Positions 22,556-31,001 of a DNA stretch of 38,575 nt are shown one piece after another. The translations under genes and the position numbers were made by a program. The first letter of the stretch is position 1. Each line of letters begins with the position of its first letter. The DNA lies in contig JADIMZ010000087.1 in the NCBI GenBank assembly GCA_017694335.1, positions 1 through 38,575 of the forward strand, read 5' to 3'. Source of the stretch: Candidatus Pullibacteroides excrementavium (GTDB taxonomy: Bacteria > Bacteroidota > Bacteroidia > Bacteroidales > P3). The notes under the pieces were generated by a model. The model was not told the origin of the DNA and did no database searches. It saw nothing but the letters and a program-made list of their open reading frames with translations.

Positions 22556-24211
22556 ATGACAAGACAGAGAAATTGGAAAGAGACAGCTTTGCCGTCGGTT
22601 CTGAAACCATGGATTCAGCGTCCGTTATTGTTCTTGATGCCGTTGGGATTGGCTTTGGCGGCCACTTCCTGCGGCACTACTTTTATGGTGGCGGCCGATG
22701 ATATGTATGGCAATGTGCCCACCAGGGAAGAGGAATACGAGATGAAACTGCGCCAGTGGGAGGCGGAGAATGCGGCGGCTCAGGCGTATGAAGATGCTTA
22801 TTATGCGGATGAATATCTTTCGGATGCGGCTGCGGCGGATACTTTCAATTATGATGATTATTACGATTATGAATATTCTTCGCGTTTGAGACGTTTCCAT
22901 TCGGATGATTATCTGAGCGATGATTATTATTCGGATTACTATACCAATTATTACTGGTACGATCCTGATCCTTATTATTACGGTACCAGTATCTATTTAG
23001 GTTATGATTGGTGGTATCCTTCTTATTCCTATTATTACCGTCCGGGTTGGTATATGGGCTTCGGCTGGGGCGGTTTCGGTTTTGGTGTCGGGTTGGGTTT
23101 CGGTTACGGCGGCTACTGGGGCGGCTGGGGTTGGCCGAGTTATTCCTGGGGCTACTATGACGGTTACTGGAACGGCTATTGGAATGGTTACTGGAACGGC
23201 CGTTGGCATGAGCATTGCTATGATTACTGTTATAATCCTTACGATAACAATACTTATACGCAGAGTTACTATGGCCGTAGGATGGGAGGCAGTTCGCTGA
23301 CGAATCCTACGGTGGTGACCCGGGGCGGTGGCGGTTCGGGTTCTGTATCTTCTTCCGCATCAGGTGCTGCCCAGTCGAATGTTCCTCAACGGAGGACTAC
23401 GTTTGCAGAACGCTATGAACAGGCGGTGTCTTCGGTTTCTTCGGGTAGTCAGCTGATACCGGGAGGTTCTACAGTCCGCCGTTCCAATGTTCAGAAGTCA
23501 GCAGCGGCAGCATCGGTGTCGGGATCGGTTTCATCATCTTCTGGAACAGGTACAGTCCTTTCTGGTGGTACATCATCGTCCAGCTATCGAAGCGCGGCAG
23601 TGCAGTCGCAACCCTCTGCCATGATGGAGTCGGTATCGAACCGGCTTGCCAACAAGAAAGTGAATGTGGTTTCACAGGTGGGTACTACTTCGGTCCGTCG
23701 GGGTGCTTCGTCTTCGTCTGTGTCGAATCGGTCGGCGGCCCAGTCGGTTTCCGGAGCAACAACAGGCCGGCCGGCTTCTTCAGGAAACTCGGTGGCGGGT
23801 TCAACGGCACGGCGTTCTTCACAGACATCTTCATCGGTAAGGTCCAATACGCAGGCAAGACCTTCCGCTCCGGCTCAATCCACCACTCGTTCGCGTTCCT
23901 ATCAGAGTCCTCGGCAGCAATACAGCAGCCCGGATTACAACCGTAGCCGGAGCAATTCTTCGTATGTGAGCCCGCAGTACAACAATAGTACGCGGCGTTC
24001 GTATGTGTCGCCGAGAGGCTCCTCCACTTCTCGTTCGTACACCCCGGCTCGCAGTACTTCTACAAGCCGCTCCTATACGCCTTCGCGCAGTACTTCTACT
24101 TCGCGCTCGTATAGTCCGGCCCGTTCATCTTCGTCGGTTTCGCGCAGCACGGCAAGCCCGGCTCGTTCCACTACCACTACCACGACAACTACGACACGTA
24201 GGACACGGTAG
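22556..24211 (+). CDS. Tyr/Gly-rich lipoprotein with Ser/Arg-repeat tail
   Basis: No enzymatic domain is visible in this 551-residue protein. Residues 1-39 look like a lipoprotein signal (LLFLMPLGLALAATSC, Cys39). Then come an acidic, Tyr-rich part (about 80-150, with runs such as DDYYDYEY), a Gly/Trp/Tyr-rich block (about 155-225, with YWNGYWNGYWNG), a Ser-rich stretch and a tail of near-repeats SRSYTPARSTST (about 480-535) ending in Arg/Thr. Bacteroidetes commonly have similar low-complexity lipoproteins divergent from proS; some are labelled vitellogenin-like in databases for composition only. It is probably a surface or envelope structural protein (inference). A strong Shine-Dalgarno, AAGGAGG, lies six bases before the ATG, which is rare in this window and suggests high expression. 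Confidence 0.85.
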   Translation: MTRQRNWKETALPSVLKPWIQRPLLFLMPLGLALAATSCGTTFMVAADDMYGNVPTREEEYEMKLRQWEAENAAAQAYEDAYYADEYLSDAAAADTFNYDDYYDYEYSSRLRRFHSDDYLSDDYYSDYYTNYYWYDPDPYYYGTSIYLGYDWWYPSYSYYYRPGWYMGFGWGGFGFGVGLGFGYGGYWGGWGWPSYSWGYYDGYWNGYWNGYWNGRWHEHCYDYCYNPYDNNTYTQSYYGRRMGGSSLTNPTVVTRGGGGSGSVSSSASGAAQSNVPQRRTTFAERYEQAVSSVSSGSQLIPGGSTVRRSNVQKSAAAASVSGSVSSSSGTGTVLSGGTSSSSYRSAAVQSQPSAMMESVSNRLANKKVNVVSQVGTTSVRRGASSSSVSNRSAAQSVSGATTGRPASSGNSVAGSTARRSSQTSSSVRSNTQARPSAPAQSTTRSRSYQSPRQQYSSPDYNRSRSNSSYVSPQYNNSTRRSYVSPRGSSTSRSYTPARSTSTSRSYTPSRSTSTSRSYSPARSSSSVSRSTASPARSTTTTTTTTTRRTR

Positions 24212-24388
24212 AGGTCTAAAGCCAAGCCGGATTGTTTTTGAGTAGTTATAAAATCCTGCAGGTCTTTGGGGATGGAGGGGCGTTTTTGTGGAAGAAAGAA
24301 ATGTTGTGCTGCTGGGGAAAGAGATGCGGGTTGGTATTTGGTTTAAGGTTTGGAAGTGTTTTTTGTGAATTGAAAATAGAAAAGGATT

Positions 24389-25924
24389 ATGCGTACAATC
24401 AAATATATAGGGCTTGTCAAATCTATAGGGTTTGCGGCTCTTTGTCTGTGTGGTTTTGGTCGTGTCCAAGCTCAGACCGATGCCGATCTTTTGCGGTATT
24501 CCATGTTGAACCCGATCGGAACGGCGCGTTACAATGCTATGGGAGGAGCTTTCGGTGCTTTGGGGGCCAATTTTACGGCTTTGAGTACCAACCCAGCGGG
24601 TATTGGTTTTTATACCCGGCATGAACTTTCGCTGACGGGAGGCTGGCTGAACCAGAATGGGAAGTCGGAGTACTACGGGGAAAAGAATACCATTGATGCC
24701 TCCCAGGTTGTGATGCCGCAAGGAGGGGGCGTTTTCTGCATCAATCAAGGAGGGGCGGTGAAGTTTCAGGCGGCTTTCGGGGCGAACCGGCTGAAGGATT
24801 TCAATTCGAGTTCCTATGCCAAGGGGATTAATAATGAATCCTCGTATATGGAATATGTGGCGGCGCAAAGCGCGGGCTATGATTTTGCGGTAAGAGATCA
24901 ATATGCGGCGCATTTGGGAAATTTGGCGTATCAGACGGGATTGATGGATTATGAGGATACGGTCAGCATGCTTTATGATCCTCTTTTGGGGCCGGGCATG
25001 GGCTTGACACAACGGCATGTTCTGCGGGAATACGGCAATATTACCGAAATGGTGTTCAGTTTTGGCGGTAATTGGCGGGATATGCTGTATTTCGGAGCTA
25101 CTATGGGCGTGCCGGTGGTGGATTACCAGCAAGAATCCATTGTGGGGGAAAGCAGCGATGCGACTTTGGAATTCCATAATGAGGTATTCCCTCCAAAGAA
25201 TATCCGGTTCAATGCCTACGAGTTCAATCAGGATTTGAATGTGACCGGAACCGGGATTAATTTAAAGTTGGGCTTGATTTACAAACCGGTGCATTTTTTC
25301 CGAGTGGGTTTGGCTTTCCATACTCCAACGCATTACTGGTTACGTGAAAGAGCTACAGTGCAAGTGAATACGGATATGTCTTATCCTTTGGGGGATGGCT
25401 CTTTCTTGACGAATCAAAGTAGTTATGGGTATGAGGATAGATATGAGGTTATAACGCCGGCCAAAGGTGTCTTGAGCCTTGGTTTCCTGATTAAGAATTT
25501 CGGAGCTATCGGTATTGAAGGGGAGTTGACGGATTACCGGAAGATGCGTTTGGATGTTGGCGATATCGATTACGAGAACCAGATACAGTCGGTTTTGGAC
25601 GAGAACTACAAGCTTGCCGGTGTGGTTCGGGTCGGCACGGAATGGCGTTTCAGCATCCTCAGCATCCGGGCCGGGTATATCTGGCAGTCTTGTCCTTATA
25701 CCAATCAGACCTTGCGTGATAATTGGTACAACCATACCGCTACCGCCGGTTTAGGTTTGACATTGGGTCGCTGGAATCTCGATTTCGGTTTCATGGCTGA
25801 TTTGGGCAAGCGTACCGATGACTTCTATTATCTGACCGATCAGTATGGAGCGTCCTTGGTGAATCCGGCTTCGTTGAAGTTGGCGAAGTATGTATATACT
25901 TTTACGCTCGGCGTCCGCTTCTGA
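24389..25924 (+). CDS. OmpP1/FadL/TodX-like outer-membrane transport protein
   Basis: Predicted beta-barrel of 511 residues with a signal peptide (cleavage near VQAQT, residue about 30). The start of the mature protein, ADLLRYSMLNPIGTARYNAMGGAFGALGANFTALSTNPAGIGFY, matches the conserved N-terminal hatch region of FadL-like proteins, with the NPAG motif. The rest alternates polar and hydrophobic residues, and the chain ends in a terminal aromatic (TFTLGVRF), as outer-membrane barrels do. Members carry fatty acids or other hydrophobic compounds across the outer membrane; the substrate here cannot be told. It lies 177 bases after the Tyr/Gly-rich lipoprotein gene. Its stop codon lies in the arm of a large palindromic element. 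Confidence 0.88.
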   Translation: MRTIKYIGLVKSIGFAALCLCGFGRVQAQTDADLLRYSMLNPIGTARYNAMGGAFGALGANFTALSTNPAGIGFYTRHELSLTGGWLNQNGKSEYYGEKNTIDASQVVMPQGGGVFCINQGGAVKFQAAFGANRLKDFNSSSYAKGINNESSYMEYVAAQSAGYDFAVRDQYAAHLGNLAYQTGLMDYEDTVSMLYDPLLGPGMGLTQRHVLREYGNITEMVFSFGGNWRDMLYFGATMGVPVVDYQQESIVGESSDATLEFHNEVFPPKNIRFNAYEFNQDLNVTGTGINLKLGLIYKPVHFFRVGLAFHTPTHYWLRERATVQVNTDMSYPLGDGSFLTNQSSYGYEDRYEVITPAKGVLSLGFLIKNFGAIGIEGELTDYRKMRLDVGDIDYENQIQSVLDENYKLAGVVRVGTEWRFSILSIRAGYIWQSCPYTNQTLRDNWYNHTATAGLGLTLGRWNLDFGFMADLGKRTDDFYYLTDQYGASLVNPASLKLAKYVYTFTLGVRF

Positions 25925-26045
25925 AGCGATATTACGGCTTGTCTGCTTTGTTGCGAACCGAAGGATTAGCGAGTCACGTACCTTAGTACGCTCCCCGCTA
26001 ATCCTCCGGTTCGCGCCGCGCATCCAAGCCGCACTATCGCTTCAG
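25921..26045. repeat. 125-bp palindromic element at the FadL-like gene's stop codon
   Basis: Outer arms 25921-25941 and 26025-26045 are complementary at 19 of 21 positions. The stop TGA (25922-25924) is in the left arm, at the same place as in the mutS2 element. The box TCTGCTTTGTTGCGA is at 25942-25956. Inner arms 25954-25971 and 25996-26013 pair at 17 of 18. The core is GTCACGTAC...GTACGCTCCC (25973-25995). Compared with 12601-12727, box and core are conserved, while both pairs of arms differ and remain complementary. Confidence 0.75.
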
Positions 26046-26250
26046 TGTGTTTTGCGGTTTTGCCTCGGCGGTGCGTCGCGCATCTGCTCTTCGATGCAAA
26101 CCGCTACGTTGGATATTTCTTCAGTTGGTTTTCCGGGCTGATTCTCCGCTTCGCGTCGCGCATCCAAGCCGCACTATCGCTTCAGTTTCGTTTTCTGTTC
26201 CCGGCCGGTTTTGCCTCAGTGGTGCGCCGCGCATCAGCCCGCTGCTGCCA
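26021..26250. repeat. Imperfect tandem repeat with a 140-base period
   Basis: The 26 bases at 26021-26046, which form the right end of the palindromic element, recur exactly at 26161-26186. Downstream of each, CGGTTTTGCCTC and GGTGCGYCGCGCATC also recur about 148 bases apart. GCGGTTTTGC pairs with GCAAACCGC inside the first unit. Open frames across this stretch are repeat-driven and not credible genes. Confidence 0.75.
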
Positions 26251-26251
26251 G

Positions 26252-26297
26252 CAATAAAATCGCCCCTGTCAGAATCATCTGGCAGGGGCGATTTTAT
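26252..26297. terminator. Strong two-way terminator between convergent genes
   Basis: A 21-bp stem (26252-26272 with 26277-26297) is perfect apart from one G-U and closes an ATCA loop. The GC-rich centre CGCCCCTG is flanked by AATAAAAT/ATTTTATT, so either strand yields a hairpin followed by T-rich sequence. It separates the FadL-like gene from the convergent surface protein gene. Confidence 0.85.
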
Positions 26298-26333
26298 TAA
26301 CGGTTTTCCGATTCCGCTTCAAATACGGCCGGG

Positions 26334-29300
26334 CTACCGCACGCTTAATTTGAATATCCGTGAGTTTCCGTCTTTTTCAATGCGCAAGAGGTAGAGTCCG
26401 GAACGAAGGCCGGAAATCGAAAGCTCGGAGACGTATTCCGATTCGGTTACTTTCTGTCCGGAAAGCGTGTACAGGGACAGGCGTTCGTACTCGCCCTCGA
26501 TTCGGATACGGTCGGTGGCCGGGTTGGGCCAAATGCGGATTCGAGACAAGGTTTCGTCAAAGGATTCGTTGCCGGTTTCTTTGACTTCGAATTCGATAGC
26601 GGTAATCGGCGTGACGGTGGAAGCGAACACGGCGGCCACACCAGCGGTATGCTTCCCGGCCTCAAGTCCTGTGAACAGGAATTCGTTAGCTTCTACATTC
26701 GATTCAACCAAGGTACTGTCCAGGTACAAATTGAAGGCGAGATCCCTGCGGATATTTTCCGGATCGATGCCTTGCGGAGGCTCTATGCCTACGAATACAT
26801 CGTCGATCATCAGGATGAAAGCATCGTTGGACAAGCAACGGATAGCCGTGTGTCTGGCTTCTGCCGGCATTTCATAACGGTATTCCTGCCAGTCGCCCAT
26901 CGGCAGGGCAAGGGTGTCGTTGTCGTTGAGCCATACGAAATCGTCCGCTTCGTTTCCGGATACGGAATAACCCACCTGGATCAATTCTTCACCATATGCG
27001 GTGCTATGGCTTTTAGCTTTGAAGCTGAGGCTGAAAGCTTGGTTGTAATCCAAGGCAGGAGAGATGAAGTAATCATCGTTGGGACCCGGATTGGACGGGA
27101 ATGCGGCCAGGAATTTCTCTCCGCTGTATGGCAGGATTTGCTGGTCAATCATATTCAAGCGCGGGTCGGTCTGGTAAGGATTGAAAATGATGAACGCTTT
27201 CGGTGCTGTAGAGTTTTCAAATTCCACATTGTCGATGTCCGATGTAGGCTTCCCGTCGGCATCGATATAACTCCATCCGATTTCACCGGCGGAATTGATG
27301 GCGAAATCCTTGTGCGATTCGAAATCATCGAACAATCCGTCCGTGATGTTCCAGCGCAGGATTCGTTCGTTAGGCTCGTCCCCTTCGGTGATTTCCAAGT
27401 TGAACGGGTTCACAACGTATTCTTTCAGGTCGATTTCCTGCGTGTACAATTTTTCGCTGCTTAAATCCAAGATGTCCGATGCGTAGTTTTCGAATCCTTG
27501 CAATCGGATATGCAGGAGGTAAGAGCCTTTGGGAATACCATTAAAACGTGCTTGGCCTTCTGCATCAGCGTTTTCATTGTACAGGATGCTGTCGCCGTCG
27601 GCAGTCAAGAGCGAGACGAGTGAGCCTTCCGCTTCGTTTTCAGGGGTGTTGGTACGGATGCTCACGATGAGGTCGGTGTTCATGTCCTTGTCCATGGTGT
27701 TGGAAAAGCAGGCCTCGGAGGCTGTGGCATCTTTTCCATAAAGCGTTTGCACGGCATACAGGTATTGCCCTTGTGCCAAGGACAGCCATGCAGGGTCTTG
27801 CATTTGCAATTCCGTGGTGGGCGATGCCAAGGTTTGCCACTGGCCAGGTTCGGACATTTGATCTTTGGTGAGGCGGAACACTTGGTAACGGCGTTCGGTT
27901 CCGGCATAAGGCAGGGTGTCTTCCCCGTATAAGTATCCGATACCTCGGATCATCAGTGATCGGCGAATCTGGTGTTCTTCCAGGTATTCGAAATCCCCTT
28001 GCTCGAAGTCCATCGAAAAGCAGTGTACATGTTCCTGGAACGTCATTGTTCCCGTGTCCAGGCCGAGACCTACATGCCCCTCGTAGCTCAATGCGAGCAT
28101 GTATCCGTTGGGAGCTTCGAGAGGTTCGGCAAGTTCGAGCCGGTTCCACTCCTTGTCTTGGTTCGGAACATTGTCTTGACGATACAGGACTTTGCTGGAG
28201 GGCTCGCCGTCGGCATCCAGATCCAAGACAAAGACATTGACCGTGGCGTGTGTCAGAAGATAGTTTTCGGTGAACCATTCCACGGCTGTCAAAGTGGTAG
28301 GCGTCCGGTACACAGAGCCGTACACGCTGTTGGCTGTGGCTTCGGCATTTCCAAGGCGGCCGCCATGCACGCCGTTATCATAGCGGAACACTTCAGTATC
28401 GACAGGTTCTTTCCAATTGATTTCCAGGGTTGAATCTTGCAGTCTGGCTTTCACTTGGTAGGGGGGCAGCATCTTGTCGGCTAGGGTGATGTCGGGGATG
28501 ACGAGGTCGGCTTCTGCTACTGAGAACGGGAGGGTGTCGGCTTGGAGCCCGTAGCGGTAAACCCTGAGCTGGTAGTTGTCCGCTACATAGACTTGTTCGA
28601 AAAGGAAGCTGCCGTCCTGTCCGCTGATGGCTGTGTCTTGCATGTAACCGTCCATATAGATGCGGGCATGGCTTACGGCATGGCCTTCCGCGTTTACAAT
28701 CTTGCCCGATACGGCAAAACTGGGCAGGGCTTCCAGCGAGATATCTTGCGTGGTGGTCTGCAAGGAAAGCACTTGTATTTCCTGGGTCTTGCGTTCATAG
28801 CCTTGTTTCTCAAAAAAGAAGGTGTAAAGGCCTTCGAGCAGGGTAGAAACGGAATAGCTCCCGTTTTCGTCACTGTAGGTTTCCACATCGGTTCCCTCCA
28901 CGCTCACTCGGACGTTGGCAACCGGCCCGTTCCCGTCCTGGATGATGCCGGTCACGATGCCTTCCTGGATTTCCTCTACTTGCACGTCGGTGACATACAG
29001 GATGAACATATAAGGATCAGAATGGCAGTAGAAACCTATGTGATAATCGCCTTCGGGCAAGGTGTCGGGCAGGGCGATGCGGTGGGAACTGAATTCGCCG
29101 GAAGCGTTGCTGGTGGTGAAATCCCCAAGCAGGAGCTGCTGGCTCTGGGGCGTATTGTCCGTTCCTAGATAGACAGCCACTTTTTCGGGGTAGGATTCAT
29201 CGTAAGACTGGAGTTTGAAACTTAGTCGGTAGGGTGTATTGGCTTGGAAATGGAGGGGTGGGGAAATCAGCCAGTCGTCCCCGCCTATGGTTTCATCCTC

Positions 29301-30812
29301 TTCATTGTAATAATAGTAGGCGGCATCCAAGGTGGTTTCCCTCCTCCAGGAGTAACCGTCCTGGTTGGCATCCACCACGGTGTACAAGGCAAATTCGGCT
29401 TCCGTGCCGAAATTGCAGAAATAAGGCGGTTCTATGGCCGGACCGGCAATCAGGGCATTGGAGGCGGCGCTTTGGCCAAGTCCGTCGGCTGTCTTCGCGT
29501 AGACGAGGTAGGAATAGCTGTTGATGGTATGGATGCTGGTGTCCGTGAATCGGTTGTCGCTCAGGTTTCGGGCAATGCTAACGCTGTCGGGCAGACGGAG
29601 GATGTCGTATTGGAGGCTGCTCCAGTCAACATAGCCTGCGTTGATGCCTATGGTCGGCGCTTCCCAGCTGAGGTTTATGTGTTGGCCTTGGAGGGAGGCT
29701 TGGATGTTGGACGGAGCTTGGGGCAGGTCGTGTCCGACAAAGAGGGTGCGGGATACGGCCTGGCTTTCCCCATGTTCGTTGACGGCAATGATTTCGTAAG
29801 TGGAGAAACCGTTTTCCATGCCTTTGTCGGTATGGCTCAGGCTGGCTCCGGCTTGGGTGCTTCCGGATTGGTATATCAGCTGCTGGTTACGGGTTATCTT
29901 GATGTCTGTCAGCTTGGTGATGCTTTCGCCGGCCATGTTTTGGGTGGGGTTGGTCCAGGAAAGTTCCACTTGGAGCTCGCCTTCCGGGTCTGCGGTGGCC
30001 AGGAACGAACTTACCGTATCCGGGCTTTGGGTTGATGCGATATGGAACGGTATATAGAGCCCCACTACCTGGGCGTCGTTGCCGAGCGATCCAAGCTGGG
30101 TGGTCTCTCCTGTTTCCACATTGATTTCATCCCAGAAACCGTATCCTCGGCTGTTGCCTGCCCAGAACAGCTGCCCTGTTTCGTGGTCGAATTCCATGGA
30201 TTGGAGATAGTCGTCGGGCAGTTCCCATGTGGATCCGATGTAAGTGGTTGAGCCTGTGCTTTTGTCAACTTCCCAGAACGCTCCTTCGTCGTAGTCGACG
30301 GTATAGAGATGCCCATCGTAAGAGCAGGCCAGCGTGAGGAAATAGCGTTCCATCTGGCCTATTTCGGTGTATTCGCCGGTCTCTAGGTCTACTGTCAGCA
30401 GGGTGGATGTGCCTTCGGTTTTGCCCAAGGCGTACATGGTCTGGGTGGAATAATCGTAGGTCATGTCCGCGTACAGCATGGGCATTGCGCTGTAATCGGC
30501 TATCTGGGTCATTTCTCCTGTGGCCAAGTCGATGCGGTTGAAGGAAAGCGGGCTGGCATTGTAGCCGTCGGTTTCGTACAAATAAACGTAGTATGTGCCG
30601 TTGGCGAAAGCCCCGGCGCAAGCCACGGCATCCTGAGGATAGGCATGGACGATGGTGATGTCTTCGGGGTAATCGGTGGTGAACTGGCAGATACCGTACT
30701 CGTCCTGGTTTTCGGTGTCGTAGCGCAACCATCCGTAAACGCTTTGTTCCTGGGCCTGGAGCATTGGGCAGAGGAATAAGAACCCGAAGGTCAATTTTAG
30801 AAGGTTTTTCAT
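26334..30812 (-). CDS. Large T9SS-exported surface protein with adhesin-like domains
   Basis: Protein of 1492 residues. A signal peptide ends at LQAQ (about 21). Residues 25-300 repeat phrases such as DLATGEMTQIADYSAMP and ETGEYTEIGQME, suggesting a beta-propeller. Fibronectin type III-like stretches follow (about 310-490). A cleaved-adhesin/MAM-like jelly-roll (FCNFGTEAEFALYTV, GGDDWLISPPL) comes next, then two carboxypeptidase-regulatory-like folds (GIVTGIIQDGNGPVANVRVSV; VSGKIVNAEGHAVSHARIYM). A later region has a second jelly-roll (LFDDFESHKDF, DDYFISPALDY). The C-terminus is a T9SS type A sorting domain: IRIWPNPATDRI, LSLYTLSGQKV, ISGLRSGLYLLRI. No catalytic motif is seen, so adhesion or binding is inferred. 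The start at 30812 is where the signal peptide begins. It is divergent from a membrane-bound regulator. Confidence 0.92.
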   Translation of the reverse strand: MKNLLKLTFGFLFLCPMLQAQEQSVYGWLRYDTENQDEYGICQFTTDYPEDITIVHAYPQDAVACAGAFANGTYYVYLYETDGYNASPLSFNRIDLATGEMTQIADYSAMPMLYADMTYDYSTQTMYALGKTEGTSTLLTVDLETGEYTEIGQMERYFLTLACSYDGHLYTVDYDEGAFWEVDKSTGSTTYIGSTWELPDDYLQSMEFDHETGQLFWAGNSRGYGFWDEINVETGETTQLGSLGNDAQVVGLYIPFHIASTQSPDTVSSFLATADPEGELQVELSWTNPTQNMAGESITKLTDIKITRNQQLIYQSGSTQAGASLSHTDKGMENGFSTYEIIAVNEHGESQAVSRTLFVGHDLPQAPSNIQASLQGQHINLSWEAPTIGINAGYVDWSSLQYDILRLPDSVSIARNLSDNRFTDTSIHTINSYSYLVYAKTADGLGQSAASNALIAGPAIEPPYFCNFGTEAEFALYTVVDANQDGYSWRRETTLDAAYYYYNEEDETIGGDDWLISPPLHFQANTPYRLSFKLQSYDESYPEKVAVYLGTDNTPQSQQLLLGDFTTSNASGEFSSHRIALPDTLPEGDYHIGFYCHSDPYMFILYVTDVQVEEIQEGIVTGIIQDGNGPVANVRVSVEGTDVETYSDENGSYSVSTLLEGLYTFFFEKQGYERKTQEIQVLSLQTTTQDISLEALPSFAVSGKIVNAEGHAVSHARIYMDGYMQDTAISGQDGSFLFEQVYVADNYQLRVYRYGLQADTLPFSVAEADLVIPDITLADKMLPPYQVKARLQDSTLEINWKEPVDTEVFRYDNGVHGGRLGNAEATANSVYGSVYRTPTTLTAVEWFTENYLLTHATVNVFVLDLDADGEPSSKVLYRQDNVPNQDKEWNRLELAEPLEAPNGYMLALSYEGHVGLGLDTGTMTFQEHVHCFSMDFEQGDFEYLEEHQIRRSLMIRGIGYLYGEDTLPYAGTERRYQVFRLTKDQMSEPGQWQTLASPTTELQMQDPAWLSLAQGQYLYAVQTLYGKDATASEACFSNTMDKDMNTDLIVSIRTNTPENEAEGSLVSLLTADGDSILYNENADAEGQARFNGIPKGSYLLHIRLQGFENYASDILDLSSEKLYTQEIDLKEYVVNPFNLEITEGDEPNERILRWNITDGLFDDFESHKDFAINSAGEIGWSYIDADGKPTSDIDNVEFENSTAPKAFIIFNPYQTDPRLNMIDQQILPYSGEKFLAAFPSNPGPNDDYFISPALDYNQAFSLSFKAKSHSTAYGEELIQVGYSVSGNEADDFVWLNDNDTLALPMGDWQEYRYEMPAEARHTAIRCLSNDAFILMIDDVFVGIEPPQGIDPENIRRDLAFNLYLDSTLVESNVEANEFLFTGLEAGKHTAGVAAVFASTVTPITAIEFEVKETGNESFDETLSRIRIWPNPATDRIRIEGEYERLSLYTLSGQKVTESEYVSELSISGLRSGLYLLRIEKDGNSRIFKLSVR

Positions 30813-30878
30813 GTTATACGTTTTTGGTGATACAATGATGAGTTTTACGCTGTCATGTGGCTGCTTTTTCAGCTGGCA

Positions 30879-30944
30879 GGTGGACAAAAATACGCAAAAC
30901 CTCTTCTTATAGCGTGGGAAAGGGGTGGACAAAAGGTGGACAAA
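30879..30944. promoter_or_regulatory. Three GGTGGACAAA direct repeats between divergent genes
   Basis: GGTGGACAAA occurs at 30879-30888, 30924-30933 and 30935-30944. Copies two and three are 11 bases apart (one helical turn), and the first is 45 bases (about four turns) away. Phased copies between a surface protein gene and a LuxR-type regulator gene look like operator sites. The first copy overlaps the surface gene's -7 box. Confidence 0.5.
30885..30892 (-). promoter_or_regulatory. Possible -7 box for the surface protein gene
   Basis: On the minus strand TATTTTTG matches TAnnTTTG, 72 bases upstream of the ATG at 30812. The usual TTTG box is missing at 19-21 bases. That would fit a promoter needing an activator bound at the GGTGGACAAA repeats. 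Confidence 0.4.
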
Positions 30945-30969
30945 GGGTGTGGAACGGGAAAAAATGTCT

Positions 30970-30977
30970 TATTTTTG
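30970..30977 (+). promoter_or_regulatory. Possible -7 box for the LuxR-type regulator gene
   Basis: TATTTTTG, identical to the box facing the other way at 30892-30885, ends 24 bases before the ATG at 31002. The -33 box is also missing here. The closest GGTGGACAAA copy ends 25 bases upstream. Confidence 0.4.
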
Positions 30978-31001
30978 GGCAATTTAAAATCCAAGCTTGT
31001 T

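Noticed and set aside
25940-26260. Small open frames in the repeat region after the FadL-like gene
   Set aside because: They restate the same SRIQAALSLQ-type peptide in each repeat unit and arise from the tandem DNA repeat, not from a gene.
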